Below are positions 1 through 10,460 of a stretch of DNA of 64,000 nucleotides, one piece after another; the first letter of the stretch is position 1, and each line of letters begins with the position of its first letter. Under the pieces are notes generated by a model. The model worked only from the letters and a program-made list of their open reading frames with translations. It ran no database searches and was not told the origin of the DNA. The stretch is from Hygrophila difformis. Lineage: Eukaryota > Streptophyta > Magnoliopsida > Lamiales > Acanthaceae. Where the stretch lies: NCBI GenBank assembly GCA_030278955.1, contig JAOANR010000002.1:10405982-10469981 (forward strand), given 5' to 3'. The translations under genes were made by a program, and so were the position numbers.

Positions 1-1904
1 TAATTCTGAAATTTCATGGCTGACTCAGAAACGTCGAGATCTACAACTTTCGTGTTTTAACTTTTTCAATCCGAGATACCGAAATAGGTCAAAAACACCA
101 ATTTTCGCAGAAACTCAAATCTGTCCGAATTTTATTTGTCACAGTTTAAAGATTTCAAATTCTACCATAGCAAATCAACTCCAAATTTAATGAAATTTTA
201 CAGAGGCCATCTTAAGACGTTTATATAAAACTTTCATGTTCGGCAAAAGATCTAAATCGGCCTAGAACCCTAGTCAAAAATGTCATCAAGTTCTGACCTA
301 AGTTCTGTCAAGAATTTCAAGATCCACATCCTAGCAGTTCGGTTTCGGGTGGATTTCATATATCAAATCATCACGAAAAATTCTGAACTTTTACGGAGGT
401 GTTCTTAACGTATAGATCTACAATTCTTATGTTCAACGCCAAGCCTAGATCGGTCTAGATCTAAGGTAGAAATCACCAACAAGTTCGAACTAAAGTTCTG
501 TCACCGTTTCAAGATCTAAAACAAAGGCAGGTCTGTTCATGGTCATTTTCGGATATCAAAACACGATGAAAAATTATGAAAATTTTACAGTAGATAGATC
601 TACGTCTTAGGAACGTTTTTTGTGTTTTACGTTTTTCCGTTTGAAGTCGTTTTAAGGTTCGGAAAAATTTGACAAAACTGTTGCGCCGTTAGAAATCACA
701 TGTTGGCGAATTTCATGTCTTTGATTCGAATCTTTAAATCTAACGTATTTTAATTTCGCCCAAAGCCATGTAAGAGTTAACTTACAGATCTATGGATGTC
801 TCGGCTCGATGATTCGGAGGCGTGGCTTCCACGTTCTTCGTTCTCCCTCCGAGATCCTTCGTTTTTCCTCAACGCGTCCGGATCGGGGTTAGAATAGAAA
901 AGAGGTTTAATTAGGATTCTTTTTCGAATCTTGAATGGAAAGGAATGAACAAGATCTTACCACGAAAGCAAGGGTCTCCAAATTTTCGTCCAACACAGTC
1001 TTCGAATGCCTTCGTGCCTCCGACGACTCCGGGATTCGGGTTTTCGGACGTATAGAGAGTTGTAGGGTTTTTAGAAAAGTGTTCGGGGCTTCCAAGGGAG
1101 TTTATTTATAGATATCTAAGACCTAGGGCATCCAAGATCTGACCCTAAGGGTCTTGAGTCGAAAAATGTTCAACCGAATATCGAAAAATCCGGAATCGGG
1201 CAAGAAAATCGCGCAACGCCGCGACTGTCGCATCTGGCGTGGGGTTGGCGCTGGGTTTGTGCAAACCCCGCGCGGACCCAGACTGGGCCGCGGTTTGGGC
1301 TGGGTCGTGCAATCCCTTTGGGCCTTCCTCTTCCTCCTTCCTTTTGGGCCTTTGTCTTCTCTTTGGGCCTTTCTCCTCCTATTTTTTTTTTTGGCTATCT
1401 CTTGAACTTTAAATCCTATTTCAAATTTATTTGGGATCTCAAATTAATTTCGGGTTCGAAATATTAAGTCCATCTATATTTGGTTCCCGTGCAATAATTT
1501 ATTTAATTAAATTATTTTCGACTTCACGGGTTCTTGGATATTTAATTCCTTCTTGAATTAAATTCCTTTTCTCATTTCTTCTTTTAATTATTTATTTATT
1601 TATTATATTTATTTATTGTTTATTTATTTATTTATTTTATGTTGCAAAATTCTCGGGTATTACAGTCTACCCTCCTTAAGAATCAACTTCGTCCTCGAAG
1701 TCGTGTTTCGGCTTTTCTCGTGCTAAGGACTTTTTGTTTGGTTTATTATTTTGTGACTGAACTTAGAATTAAAATTTCTAAGCTGCCTACGTACCCGGTG
1801 AAGGGATCAAGCCATAACGTAGTTCAAAACAATTTGAATTTGTTTGCTTATTTATTTGGAGTACATAACGTCAAAAATAAATGTCTATCTTACGGGGTAT
1901 TACA
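1..1904 (-). repeat. TE-A 3' LTR, partial
   Basis: The LTR starts on the minus strand at 1904 with TGTAATACCCCG, next to the polypurine tract, and continues past the window edge. It holds an internal second hairpin plus polypurine-like tract (about 1665-1700) followed by another TGTAATACC-like start. Further in it carries degenerate repeats around the phrase 'catgaaagttgttc ... aaaatttcagaattttt', seen here inverted between about 1 and 660. Short open frames here look like chance; no host gene is seen. Confidence 0.8.
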
Positions 1905-1944
1905 TCCTCTCCCCCTTAGGACTTCAGTTATGTCCCCATAACTG
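1905..1944 (-). promoter_or_regulatory. TE-A polypurine tract and upstream hairpin
   Basis: On the minus strand a perfect inverted repeat, CAGTTATG-GGGA-CATAACTG (1944-1925), is followed by a short spacer and the purine run AAGGGGGAGAGGA directly against the LTR. The same arrangement ends TE-B and TE-C. The purine run is the expected plus-strand primer; the role of the hairpin is unknown. Confidence 0.8.
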
Positions 1945-1945
1945 C

Positions 1946-3097
1946 CTATTCATTACTCTCAAGAGGTTTCGGGTTTTGGTCTTTATTCTGAGGGTACTGG
2001 TGCCGTTGGTTGTTGCCACCTTGACCGTCTGGGTTTCGTGGTTGCTTAAGTCGAGTAGTCACATCCTCTCTCTTGTCGATGTTCTCTATCCGTGTCCGGC
2101 AATCACGCAGCTGATGACCATGTCGACCGCATCGAAGGCATGCTCCAAGCTGAGGGCATCCTCTCGCATAATGCGGTTTACCACACTTTGGACATGGTAA
2201 CGCATAGTCCCCATGGTTGAAGACTATCCCCTTTTTCTCCCCATCGTCATTTTGATGTTGTCCTTTCGAGTTTCCATCGAAATGGTCCTTATCCACCTTG
2301 TACTCTCCTTGTGGTCCTTGGTTAGCCTCATCTACTGGTTTCCGTTTCAGTCCTTGGACTCGTGCAACCGCCACCGCACGATCATAAACCGTCTGCAGGT
2401 TCGTGAATTGTCCTACTGCAAGTATCTCCCGGATACTAAGGTTCAGACCCATCTCGAATTTCTGAGCCTTGTCAGTGTCGGTTGGTACTATCCTCGTAGC
2501 AAATCGTACTAACTCCTTAAACCGGGTGTAATACTCCTGCACCGTCCGTCCCTCTTGCTTCAGTGATAAAAACTCTTCGTACATTGCCGCCTTGGTGCTC
2601 ATGGGGTAGAAGCGGTACCTTAGATCCTCCTTAAGTTTAGTCCACGAATAAGCTTCTTCAGCTTCCTCTAAATTCCTCTGGAGGTCTTGCCACCACTCAT
2701 CGGCTTCGCCTCCCAAGTAGTAGGTTGCTACTCGTGTCTTTGCCTCATCAGGACATTTGATAGCATCCAAGAGCTTATCAAATGTACGGATCCACCCCTC
2801 TAGTTTGGCGGGATCCTCCTGCCCATCATAACGTGGTGGTTGATAGGGATTCACCAACGCTAGATAGTTGGTTTGAGCTACGGGCGGAGGTACTGCTGCA
2901 GGTGCCCTATGCACCTCCGCATTTCCTAATGCTACTAGGAATCCCTCTATCGTTTTTAAACGTGCTTCCATATTATTGGGCGCTTGAGGCACTTGCTCTC
3001 CTAGGTTCTGAGGACTTTCACTGTTGTTGGGCGTGTTGGAAAGGTTAGCGTCAGTGCCGTTTGGACTCACCTTCCTTGGTTTCCTCCTAGGCGCCAT
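1946..3097 (-). CDS. TE-A Gag (383 aa), Tekay-type
   Basis: An uninterrupted 383-codon frame starting MAPRRKPRK. It has the chromoviral gag core (NPYQPPRYDGQEDPAKLEGWIRTF near residue 83 and YLGGEADEWW near 126, each listed only as a landmark), then YYTRFKELV near 188. A basic region precedes two zinc-knuckle-like motifs: CPKCGKPHYARGC and the canonical CLRCGRHGHQLRDC. It should form the capsid and bind RNA. It is close to the Gag of TE-B (52775-53821) and to the N-terminal part of the TE-C polyprotein. Unlike TE-C it ends after a basic Asn/Gln-rich tail rather than continuing into protease. Retention of an intact gag with no pol suggests recent origin or selection for Gag. Confidence 0.9.
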   Translation of the reverse strand: MAPRRKPRKVSPNGTDANLSNTPNNSESPQNLGEQVPQAPNNMEARLKTIEGFLVALGNAEVHRAPAAVPPPVAQTNYLALVNPYQPPRYDGQEDPAKLEGWIRTFDKLLDAIKCPDEAKTRVATYYLGGEADEWWQDLQRNLEEAEEAYSWTKLKEDLRYRFYPMSTKAAMYEEFLSLKQEGRTVQEYYTRFKELVRFATRIVPTDTDKAQKFEMGLNLSIREILAVGQFTNLQTVYDRAVAVARVQGLKRKPVDEANQGPQGEYKVDKDHFDGNSKGQHQNDDGEKKGIVFNHGDYALPCPKCGKPHYARGCPQLGACLRCGRHGHQLRDCRTRIENIDKREDVTTRLKQPRNPDGQGGNNQRHQYPQNKDQNPKPLESNE

Positions 3098-3800
3098 TTT
3101 CTGTTATAACGTGTATAGATTAGCTTATCTTGGTTTAGATAGATCGCTCGAACAAGACATTTCGTAAATTTCAAATTTCAAATTTTCGGATTTGTTGTTT
3201 GGAAATCCAAACAAGATTTTTGGAATAGAGAGTGTTTTAATAAAACTTGATTTTTTTATTGTTCCACATGAGGAAATTTTCTAATTCGTACAAAGATAGC
3301 AATGGCCAAGGCCGAGATTTGCTATGCTTGGGCGCGCGCTTAGATGAATGAGATCTAGAACTAAGGCAAGATCAGTCTCTAGTGAGCGTTTCTAATTCGA
3401 TTTCAAGTTTCTATGTTATCCAGTGCAAGCAGAAGACCTAGGTTAAACTTCGCCAAGATTCTAGGTTATAATTCGCCAAGATGCTAAGTTAAAGTTCGCC
3501 AAGATCCTAAGTTCTCTAAACAAAGGAAATGCAATATGCACATGCAATGATGATTTCCCCCCAAAAATAATTTAATGCACTATATATATTTTTTTTTCCA
3601 TGGGTTTTAAAATAAAAATTTCTCCATGGAAATAATACTTTAAAATTTAAAATAATAGTCAAAATATTAATAGTAGTTTAAAAATATTAAGGGTTTAAAA
3701 ATAATAGTTTAAAAATAGCCGGGCTCTGATACCAACTTTGGTATCAGATATTTTCTTTAAAATAAATAGCTTTAAAATATTCTGGGCTCTGATACCACTC
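3098..3800 (-). other. TE-A leader with duplicated tRNA-Met primer-binding site
   Basis: Next to the LTR, the minus strand reads TGGTATCAGAGCCC (3797-3784), complementary to the 3' end of initiator tRNA-Met. A second identical stretch lies at 3734-3721 and sits in an inverted repeat (TCTGATACCA ... TGGTATCAGA, about 3724-3749). The rest of the leader is AT-rich and has no open frame. It shares short blocks with the TE-C leader but lacks the extra ORF seen there. Confidence 0.75.
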
Positions 3801-4700
3801 TGTAACACCCCGGTTTTTAGTCACCCAGGTCAGGATGTCACCGCCACACCTCCCTAGCAAGACACGGTTTCTCCGAGCTTACTAAAGAGATGCAAGGCGA
3901 TGGTTTTTCAGAATTTAAAACATCCAAACAGCCCATTTATATATAATTTGAAAATAGTATTACATAGGTTGCAGCGGAAAATAATAATTACATATGTATA
4001 ATGCAGCGGAATTTAAATATAGGGCCAACATGGCCTAATCACGGGTTAAACAGGCCCGTTCATGCAATTTCTAGTCTAATACAAAAATTAAAAACAATAT
4101 ATCATCCCAAATTTCTCGTGTATGCATATAACGATGCATAATTCTCAACTCTGAAAGTAAAAGAAATAAAAATGGTTTGGTCAGCACTATGTGCTGAGTA
4201 AGTTAACACAAACATGATTAAGGGGTTTCAAAGCCATTATTTAGATTTTGAGAAAAACATGTACACAACACCACATCATCTAATTTATTTATCTAACAAT
4301 AAGTAAATGGCATAATTTAAAAGATAGAGATTTCATAAGATCATAAATATAATTCGCAAAGTAAAACAATTTCAAGACACACTTTAAGGCATAATCTAAA
4401 AGGAACAATTTTTCGAGTCTTCTAGTTTCATATCTCATGTCTCAAGTTTCAAGTTTATATTTCAATCACCAGTCGGCAAGTTTTATTTATCAATTGCCTT
4501 CCGGCAAGCGTTATATCTCAATCGCCTTTCGGCAAGCATTATATTTCAATTGCCTTTCGGCAAGCACTATATTTCAATTGCCTTTCGGCAAGCAGGATAT
4601 TTCAATTGCCTTTCGGCAAGCAGGATATTTCAATTGTCTTTCGGCAAGCAGGATATTTCAATTGCCTTTCTGCAAGCAGGATATTTCAATTGCCTTTCGC
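3801..4700 (-). repeat. TE-A 5' LTR, truncated
   Basis: The LTR ends on the minus strand with CCGGGGTGTTACA next to the primer-binding site. Going inward it shows the landmarks shared by the other Tekay LTRs here: the 'ggaggtgtggcggtg' block, 'gggccaacatggcc' and 'gctgagtaagttaac'. It then enters a 28-bp tandem repeat and stops near 4700. The missing start of U3 and the absence of a target duplication suggest loss by deletion at the MULE junction. Confidence 0.75.
4456..4698. repeat. 28-bp tandem repeat in TE-A LTR
   Basis: About eight to nine imperfect copies of a 28-bp unit with core 'tatttcaattgcctttcggc' followed by 'aagcagga'. The same unit, inverted, occurs about six times at 48480-48655 in the TE-G LTR. 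There are no unique spacers between copies. Confidence 0.9.
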
Positions 4701-4779
4701 GTCCGAAACTAGTTCTTTATTTCTCATTAGTCTACTTACAGTCTTTATACATGATATATGATTTCTATTTATTTTCTAG

Positions 4780-6359
4780 GCGCATCCCCACGACGAACGA
4801 CCGAGGCACGCACGACACAGACCGACGCCGGCCCCACCACATCTGAGGGGGCGGTTCACACGCCGATGCCGAGTATGATGGATCCCGAGTGTTCCACAGG
4901 TATTACTATTTTGACTTCCCGGCATTAGATTGAATTGTTAGAGGTGTGCCTCCAGACAATGAACAGATAATCTTGTTTTGTTTTTTTGTGACACCCGACA
5001 CGCGGCTGCACCCACAGCACGATAATATTGTCACCGTCCGGCCGCCTGGATCGGCTCAAACCTCGAGGTTCCGCGTGCGACGTCCCAACAAGTTGTCGCA
5101 TCGTTTATTGAGCCCATTCGTTCCACTGGTCCGCAGGCGCCGCACGGCAAAGGATTCGGACTTTTATAACTATACACTTGGGGACGCGGAGGCTGAACCG
5201 TAAGTGCATCTAAACACTAAACCCTTTAATTTATAATTTGCACATTCGTGTATTAACTGTTGGTTGGTGATAGGTTGAACATGGGGGGATGGGTACTAGT
5301 TGGGCCAGCTTTCTTCAAAACGTGGCTCAACATCAAAGTGTTTCTCGAAGACACGGTATGTACAAGTATTCAAGTATTTTGTTAACGGGTTTGATTTTTA
5401 TATATAATTAGGTTAACTGTAAAATAACATTTCATACGTATCTGTTTCAGCACATAGATGCATATTTGGGATTTTGCAGTACGATCCTGGCTGGCTCGGC
5501 GTCACCCCCATAAGAATGTCAAGTACGCCATCATGCCCGTAGAGTTTCTGGTTGGTCTCCTTGCCTGTACCCACTTCACAGACTACTACGTATTCTTTCT
5601 TCTTTTTAAATAACGTAAGCGCTTCAATATTAAATGCAACAGGCCGGCCTGCTACGCGAGTGTTGGGACGTGCGCAGCCGTCAAAGCTGTATGACGGAGT
5701 CCCAGGTCACTCACTTCAGGTTGTACGTCAGTGGGTGTAAGCCATCTTGGGGGTCCACGGCACACCGGACCGAGTTGGACGAGGTATGTGGAATACCTGC
5801 TTGTTGATCTCTTTCGTTAGTGATGAAACAACTTACAAACACATTGAACCCTGACTTCTTATTGCCCGTACAGGTTATCTGCCCGTACAACCCAGGGGGT
5901 CACTGGGCCATTGTACGGCTCCTCTTAAGGGAGAGGATCGTCAAATTGCACGGCAGTCTCGTCGCGATCCCGGGTGAACACCCCGAGCGAGCTGATGACC
6001 GCGTTCAGAAGCTGTGGCCACTGCAGAAGCTCATGCCGGAGCTGTTAGGCCGTACAGGTTTCTATGGCCAGCCTTTCGATTATACCAGGGCCCTTCCTTG
6101 GGAGTTCCAGTTCGCGGAAGAGAAAGAAGTGATCAGGCAGAACGTCGGCGCCAACTGCGGGCCCCTAGCATTGTTCACAGCCGCAGCTATCGTACGTGGC
6201 GGCTTCCCTCGACCTCCCTATCCAGATGCAGGCACGATGCGATTGGCACAGGCCTTCGACGTGTGGCGCTTTAGTGCTGACCGGGATCAGGGCCCTCTCC
6301 GTACCCCAGATGCTCCGCCGCCCGTCCACTTTGACATTGTTAGGGACACAGAGCCCTGA
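4780..6359 (+). pseudogene. Ulp1-like C48 cysteine protease of the MULE, N-terminally incomplete
   Basis: Exons inferred from GT/AG sites: 4780-4899, 5018-5199, 5274-5355, 5451-5550, 5643-5783 and 5874-6359. The last exon carries the Ulp1 fold landmarks: GGHWAIV (catalytic His), then IVKLHGS where family members usually have a Tyr-Asp-Ser, and RQNVGANCGPLAL (Gln oxyanion residue and Cys nucleophile). Known relatives cleave SUMO-type conjugates, but their role in transposons is unclear. The second exon encodes a basic RRPNKLSHRLLSPF segment typical of the region before the protease. The fourth exon seems to need a frame change near 5480 to read ARRHPHKNVKYAIMPVEFL. The apparent loss of the Asp and the missing 5' end argue for a decaying copy. 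Confidence 0.7.
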
Positions 6360-6531
6360 GTTTTATGTTTCTTTGGCCTGGTCACCTTTTGTATACCGAA
6401 TATTCCTCCCTCATGCACATTTCGCTCCATACTTATCACATTCAGTTTTTATTAATCTTATGATGCCATTGAATTATAATAACAATAATAATAGTAACGA
6501 CACAATAACAATAATAACAGTTACATACACC

Positions 6532-9309
6532 CTAATAATAATAAGGAGCAGACCCGTTTAGGTCAAAACTGGAGTTGAAATTGCAGCAGTTCTGCGCATC
6601 ATGCCCCTCGCCGCCACATGATGCACATATCTGGGGTGTGGACGGTCGATACTCAAATGGTCCGGCGCAATCGCCATTGAGGCCCGGACACCTCTTCCAA
6701 TTATGGCCCACTACGCCGCACGCACTGCACCTCTGTCTCCTTCTCGACCTGCGCGCTCCTTCCGGACCAGATGGAATTCGACTTTGTTTTGGTCGACCGG
6801 CCTGCCTCGGGGAATCTGGCGGCAAGCACGTCGCTCCGGAAATCCGGGTCGGTATTATCCAGTCGTTCGGGTGCGGCATAGGATACACTCTTGGTGTCCA
6901 TACGCGAACCAGCACCGAATGCTTGTAGTGGGGGGACGCATATGCAATCTGCTCTTGATTCACGAATCTGCAATTATATGCAACTAGTGTCAGACAGACA
7001 ATGCCTGAGATTGCTCGCAACCTTTAAAAAAATTAATCTATCGCCTACGCTCGGCGCATACCTGATCGCTGCAGCTGCGTGCTGGCAGGGTATGAGATGC
7101 TGTTGGAACCTTTGGCATGTGCATGTCTTCATGGCCAGGTCTACTGTATATGCCTTGCCTTTTTTATCCACGATGTACTCATTGTGCTTCCTTGTGTCCT
7201 TCACTCTCAGCGTCTGTCCCTCACGTATCGACTTCATCAGCTCCTCATGTGCCCAATCACTCAAGACGTTAGTGCTGCTGACCGCGTCATTGTGCCTCTC
7301 CGAAAACCAGTCGGCTATGGTAGCACGAATTACGTCGAGCATTGAGGACACAGGTAACCTTCGTGCCCACCTCAAGCGCCTGTTCATACTCTCTACGGGA
7401 TTCGTCGTCATCATGTCATAACGACGGACCGGACACTTAACGCGTGCAAACCGTGCTTCCCCGACTTTCTCTATGAGATGCTTGTATGCACCCGGAAACT
7501 GCTGCTTCAGGGTATCCATGTGTCGATTGTAGTCGGCATTCTTGTATGCATAAGCGGCCAAAGTGAACAAGTCGGTCGCTCTCGTGCCATACCGAGATAG
7601 ATTTGACTTGATGTGCACGCAACATAGCACGTGGTGGGCTTCCGGTAACACATGCCGAATCGCAGCTCTAATGGACTTATGACCGTCCGACACAATCAAA
7701 ACCTCTTTCTGCAGGTTTAGTGCCCGGTCTAACTGCAATAGAAACCACCGCCACGTTTCATTCGACTCCGTTGGCCCCACATCAAATGCGAGCTGGAACA
7801 ACTGGTTGTTGCCGTCTTTCGTCACGGCCACGAACAGGACACCCTTGTACTTTCCCTTTAAATGTGTCCCATCAATTGCTATGAAAGGCCTCATCAGTGG
7901 CCACCCTGCAATAGAGGCACCGAGGGCGAAAAAGGCCATCCCGAATTTCCCATCCATATCCAATGCGTAATCCGTGATGGTTTTCTCATTCGTCTCCTCT
8001 AACATGTGTAAATACGACGGAATCATCTTAAATGAATCATCGTGATCGCCAAAAATTGTGCAGATTGCGTGGTTTCTTATCTTCCGGGCCATTTCGATCG
8101 AGACATTAACACCCTCACGCCGCAGCTTATCCTGGATCATCACAGGCTCCAGCGTCTTCTCCTCGACAACTATATCCTTTGCATAATAGCTGCCCAAATG
8201 TCTCGAGGGGAGTGTCGTCGGTTGTGGCCTGTCTGGGTTTGCACTGCAAGAATGCTCCACCAACCTGTACACCTTCCATAGCGATGCCGTTCCACTTGCT
8301 CGCATCTCAAATGCGCAATCTTCAACATTACACCTCACCCACAACCTCTCCTTATCCGACTTCCACATGCGTAGACCACACCTAGCAGCCACAAGATATT
8401 CTGTCAGCTTCGCCTGCAACTTCACCTTCATTGCGAACATTGAGCCGACTGCAAATGATGATTCCACAGTATCGTCCACGTGCTCATCGACCAGGCGTTC
8501 GGGTAAGTCAAAGTGTGGCCGAGGGAGGTTCCACATCCCATGACTCACCTCCGGGACAGTGTATACTTCTTCTGTCCTCGCCCAACGCGGATTATGACCA
8601 GCTTGCAGCCCTGGACGCCCTTCCCTCTCGATCCGTTCTTAATTCCGCTCGCGGGCTCTCACAAGACTGTAATAGTGCTGAAAATCTCCATAAGTCATGG
8701 GCTCTTCCTCATTCTCCGATTCCGAGCTACTTTCTTCATCACGTGCTGCATGACCCTCGACCTCCAACTGCTCGGTCTCTACTGCATCTCCGCATACATT
8801 CTCCACCGGCTCCGGCACCTCTTCGATCCTCAACTGCCTTCCTCCTCCATGTGCTACAACGCTCCCATATCCTGCAAAATTACCCATACCGCTACTTCCG
8901 GCCACACTTCCGCGTACCACTTCGTACCCGTGGCTGCTCCCAGCTACATTTTCATTCCCGTATATATTTATTTTCGGTGTCGGGCCAAATATGCTCTCCA
9001 TCACGCCTCCAGAATGTAAAGGAATGTACGGCAAGTTTCTTTGCTCGTCGTAGTTAGTTGAGTTCTGTGTCTCTTGTATCCCTTCAATTCCCAATAATAT
9101 CTCAAACTTATACAAAATACTGAAAGTTACTATGGATATCAAGTAATCTCATGTAATGCAGCTTAACATTTCTAAATTATTTATATACACATGGATTTAA
9201 GAAGCATTGCAAAATAAAACTTATGGTTTCGACCTTGCTCTTCCTCGTCGTGTGCATGCCACTCGCCTTGGTACCATGTGCTACTGGTCAGTGACTCCCA
9301 GAAAGACAT
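6532..9309 (-). pseudogene. MuDR-type (MULE) transposase, one in-frame stop
   Basis: Probable start ATG at 9309 (MSFWESLTSSTWYQ), then an intron to about 9119. A long exon runs 9119-7062, then a 94-nt intron with GTATGC donor and TTGCAG acceptor, then a final exon 6967-6532. Domains in order: acidic N-terminus; MuDR N-terminal zinc-binding region (WVRCNVEDCAFEMRA); MULE transposase core with IDGTHLKGKYKGVL and VSDGHKSI; SWIM zinc finger CTCQRFQQHLIPCQH; and after the intron two CCHC knuckles (CSACGVVGHNWKRC, CASCGGEGHDAQNC). The reading frame is continuous except for a TAA at 8641-8639, about 165 codons in. It should bind the MULE ends and catalyse cut-and-paste transfer. Alternatively the stop lies in an unrecognised intron. 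Confidence 0.85.
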
Positions 9310-9375
9310 TGCTCCGTTTAGTCAATCACCCACACCTAAGAACACATAAGTGAAGCCCACATGAACTTTATTTTT

Positions 9376-9626
9376 AATAATCTGTATAATAATGCTACCA
9401 CTTATTATATTTCTTAGTAATAGTACTACTAATAATAAATAATATTATTGCCAATAATATTAATCATAGTAATAATAATAATAGTAATAAAATCATACTA
9501 ATTTAATAATAATAATAGTAATAATATTATAATAATAATAATAATAAATAATAATAGTAATAACTAATAATAACAATTATAATAAAAACAGTACTAAAAA
9601 TAATAATACTTATTAATAAATAATAC

Positions 9627-9665
<39 letters not shown>

Positions 9666-10220
9666 TCATACTAAATTAATAATAATAATATTAGTATTAT
9701 TATAATAATAATAATAATATATAATAATAGTAATAAATAATAATAACAATAATAATAAAAACCGTCATAAAAATAATACTACTTATTAATAAATAATAAA
9801 TAATACTACTTATTAATAATAATAAATAATAATAGTAATAAATAATAATAATTATAATAATAATAAAAATAGTAATAAAAATAATAACTTATTAGTAGTA
9901 ATAATAATAATAAATAATAATAATAGTAATAAAATCATATTAAAATTGAAAATAATAATAGAAATAATATTATAATATTAATAATAATAATAATAAATAA
10001 TAATAGTAATAAATAATAATAACAATAATAATAAAAACAGTAATTAAAATAAGACTACTTATTAATAGTAATAATAATAATAGTAATTTATACTAATAAT
10101 AATAATAGTAGTAAAATCATAATAAATTAATAATAATAATAATAATAATAAATAATATTAATAGTAATAACAGTAATAATAGTAATAAATAATAATAATA
10201 ATAATAATAATAGTAATAAA

Positions 10221-10253
<33 letters not shown>

Positions 10254-10261
10254 CTGTTGTA

Positions 10262-10325
<64 letters not shown>

Positions 10326-10361
10326 CCACGAAAACAATAAAACAAAAAAATAATAATAATG

Positions 10362-10434
<73 letters not shown>
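9376..10434. repeat. ~1.06 kb AAT/ATT trinucleotide microsatellite
   Basis: Nearly all (AAT)n with interruptions such as AGT, AAC and short AT steps. The longest pure blocks are near 10265-10322 and 10365-10431. A 28-base interruption beginning TACCCACGAAAAC follows each of these blocks (10323 and 10432), so about 109 bp has been duplicated. All open frames here (runs of Ile, Tyr or Leu) are artefacts of the repeat. Confidence 0.95.
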
Positions 10435-10460
10435 CCACGAAAACAATAAAACAAAAAAAA

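Larger units (their letters stand above)
1..4700 (-). mobile_element. TE-A: gag-only Tekay-type LTR retrotransposon (partial)
   Basis: Read on the minus strand, the order is truncated 5' LTR (about 4700 to 3801), tRNA-Met primer-binding site, leader, gag (3097-1946), polypurine tract and 3' LTR (from 1904, running off the left edge). No protease, reverse transcriptase, RNase H or integrase lies between gag and the 3' end. The gag stop is followed within a few bases by the hairpin and polypurine tract that follow pol in TE-C. This matches the published TR-GAG class of non-autonomous elements. That it is moved in trans by a TE-C-like element is inference. Confidence 0.85.
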
